Assembly (NCBI RefSeq): GCF_021462825.1
Contig: NZ_JAKEEB010000050.1
Span: 1 to 32,356, forward strand
Direction: 5' to 3'
Origin: Streptomyces glomeratus
GTDB lineage: Bacteria > Actinomycetota > Actinomycetes > Streptomycetales > Streptomycetaceae
DNA: 32,356 nt
Below the pieces are notes generated by a model. The model saw only the letters and a program-made list of their open reading frames with translations. It made no database searches and had not been told where the DNA came from. Below are positions 31,592-32,356 of this stretch, in pieces. How positions within the stretch are numbered: the first letter of the stretch is position 1; every line of letters starts with the position of its first letter. The translations under genes were made by a program, and so were the position numbers.

Positions 31592-32087
31592 TCCCCGGCG
31601 CGTCTGACTGCGACGGCGTCAGCGAGGACGCCATGCGCTGGAGGCCCGAGGAGCAGCACAGCCAGGCCGACGCGCTCACGGAGCTGTTCGGCGGCGAAGC
31701 CGACGTCATCCACGCCTACGCGCGCGCCCAGGCCCTCGCCGACGGGGTCCTGGTGGCCGCCCCGACCGAGCTGGCCAGGGAGGCGGGCTTCCGGGTCCCA
31801 GTCGCCTTGACTGCCGCCGCCTGGGCGCACTGCGTGTTGTGGGGCGACGAGGACAGCCGCCGCCAGACCCCGCAGGACGAGACGGGCCGTCTGTGGGACA
31901 TCCTGACCATGACCCGCTCCGCCATCCGGCGCAGCCAGGGCGGGGCAGCAGCGTTACGGTCGAGTTGTACCGGATTCCGCGAGGCGGCCGCGCCCGTCAG
32001 CCCCGCCGAGTCCGGCTTGCCGCCCAGATCGGGCCCGGCGACAACGCCGAGCGGGTCATGACGATCATGCAGCCGGGCGAGGACTGA
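31576..32087 (+). pseudogene. DUF6573-family protein, one frameshift near its C-terminal third
   Basis: ATG 31576 lies inside the end of the previous gene. After an N-terminal extension the conserved core reads TELFGGEADVIHAYARAQAL, ADGVLVAAPTELAREAGFRV, VALTAAAWAHCVLW and QDETGRLWDILTMTRSAIRR. Around 31938-31950 (GGGCGGGGCAGC) the frame shifts; in the new frame the expected end follows: VTVELYRIPRGGRARQPRRV, then IGPGDNAERVMTIMQPGED, stop 32085-32087. This is the DUF6573 pattern throughout. The lesion lies in a G-rich run, so assembly error is possible. The family is common on conjugative plasmids of Streptomyces; function unknown. Confidence 0.8.
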
Positions 32088-32195
32088 CGCCCTCGGCGGG
32101 CGCGGCCGGGCCCGGGCTGTTTCGCCGGTGCCGGTCGACCCCGGCCCGTACCCCACGATCCCGGGTCCTGTCGGGAGGCAGGGCTAGCCGCCCAC

Positions 32196-32217
32196 GAAGC
32201 CCCCGTCAGGGGACTTC
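32196..32217 (+). terminator. Imperfect hairpin, candidate terminator
   Basis: GAAGCCCCC (32196-32204) pairs with GGGGACTTC (32209-32217), one C-A mismatch, loop GTCA, about 110 bp after the DUF6573 gene. Confidence 0.4.
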
Positions 32218-32269
32218 TCCGCGCCCGGCCGACGGCCGGCCCCGCCTCGGGCGCCGGTTGTCGTACGAC

Positions 32270-32356
32270 GCCTGGCAGGAGGCGGCGGCCGCCGCGCCGT
32301 GGCCCCCATGCTGCGCCCCACATCGAGGCGTACACGAAGCCGGGCCAGGACGAGAC
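32270..32356 (+). pseudogene. Partial gene at the window edge, similar to the 31271 gene
   Basis: The last 45 bases read APHIEAYTKPGQDE in frame, matching DIEAFTQPGQDRE of the 31271 gene at 9 of 11 aligned core positions if conservative changes count. The frame upstream (YDAWQEAAAAAPW in another frame) does not join cleanly, so it may be frameshifted, or the true start lies elsewhere. It runs off the window. Confidence 0.35.

Noticed and set aside
1..32356. CRISPR arrays, rRNA and polyketide or RiPP biosynthesis genes.
   Set aside because: No regular short repeats, rRNA-like segments or core biosynthetic domains were seen on either strand.

Overview
The window is high-GC actinobacterial DNA, most likely Streptomyces. 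Signs are strong G/C bias at third codon positions, frequent GTG/TTG starts, SpoIIE/PP2C phosphatases paired with HATPase regulators, an ECF factor with a DGPF partner, an nSTAND-WD40 protein and several families typical of Streptomyces integrative elements. It reads as an accessory region rather than core chromosome: intact genes alternate with pieces of insertion sequences, plasmid/AICE-type small genes and decaying genes. No tRNA, rRNA or CRISPR array was seen.

Layout. 1-300: 3' end of an IS200/IS605 tnpB with its right-end hairpin. 299-2426: small membrane and hypothetical genes, a PP2C C-terminal remnant, a strong terminator and a double-HTH protein, resembling an integrative-element backbone. 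3052-4195: a small HH/Cys-motif protein, two tiny coupled ORFs and a frameshifted DDE transposase remnant. 4329-5976: an intact DGPF (YciI-like) plus ECF42-type sigma factor operon, followed by a dead DUF952 gene. 6274-6998: IS, RacP-like and XRE-regulator fragments. 7107-9670: a two-gene, 4-bp-overlapping unit of a Cys-motif/HTH protein and a GAF-PAS-GAF-PP2C phosphatase. 9812-10781: a serine recombinase with repeat-rich upstream DNA. 10782-13172: a membrane protein coupled to a winged-helix regulator, then a Tat-exported PAF-AH-like hydrolase. 13169-16115: an IS5-like transposase that has lost its first catalytic Asp, a frameshifted unknown gene and a frameshifted ISAs1 transposase. 16251-19967: a large membrane-anchored nSTAND-WD40 protein, divergent from a secreted trypsin-like protease (20296-21201) and a small secreted protein. 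22735-23976: a second PP2C phosphatase. 24168-27931: two overlapping tyrosine recombinases arranged like tnpA-tnpB of Tn554. 28341-28823: an RsbW-like ATP-binding protein. 29016-32087: PAP2, lipoprotein, IS5 and DUF6573 genes, mostly broken.

How the parts relate. Stress/partner-switching components recur (PP2C remnant, two intact PP2C proteins, one HATPase), suggesting acquired signalling modules. The Tn554-like recombinase pair lies between the second phosphatase and the HATPase, which point away from each other. Many genes carry one single-base frameshift, several in homopolymers, so real decay and assembly error must be separated before calling them all pseudogenes.

Most worth following up: the HTH-phosphatase couple, the recombinase pair lacking a third gene, the nSTAND/protease divergent unit, and the serine recombinase with its candidate binding region.
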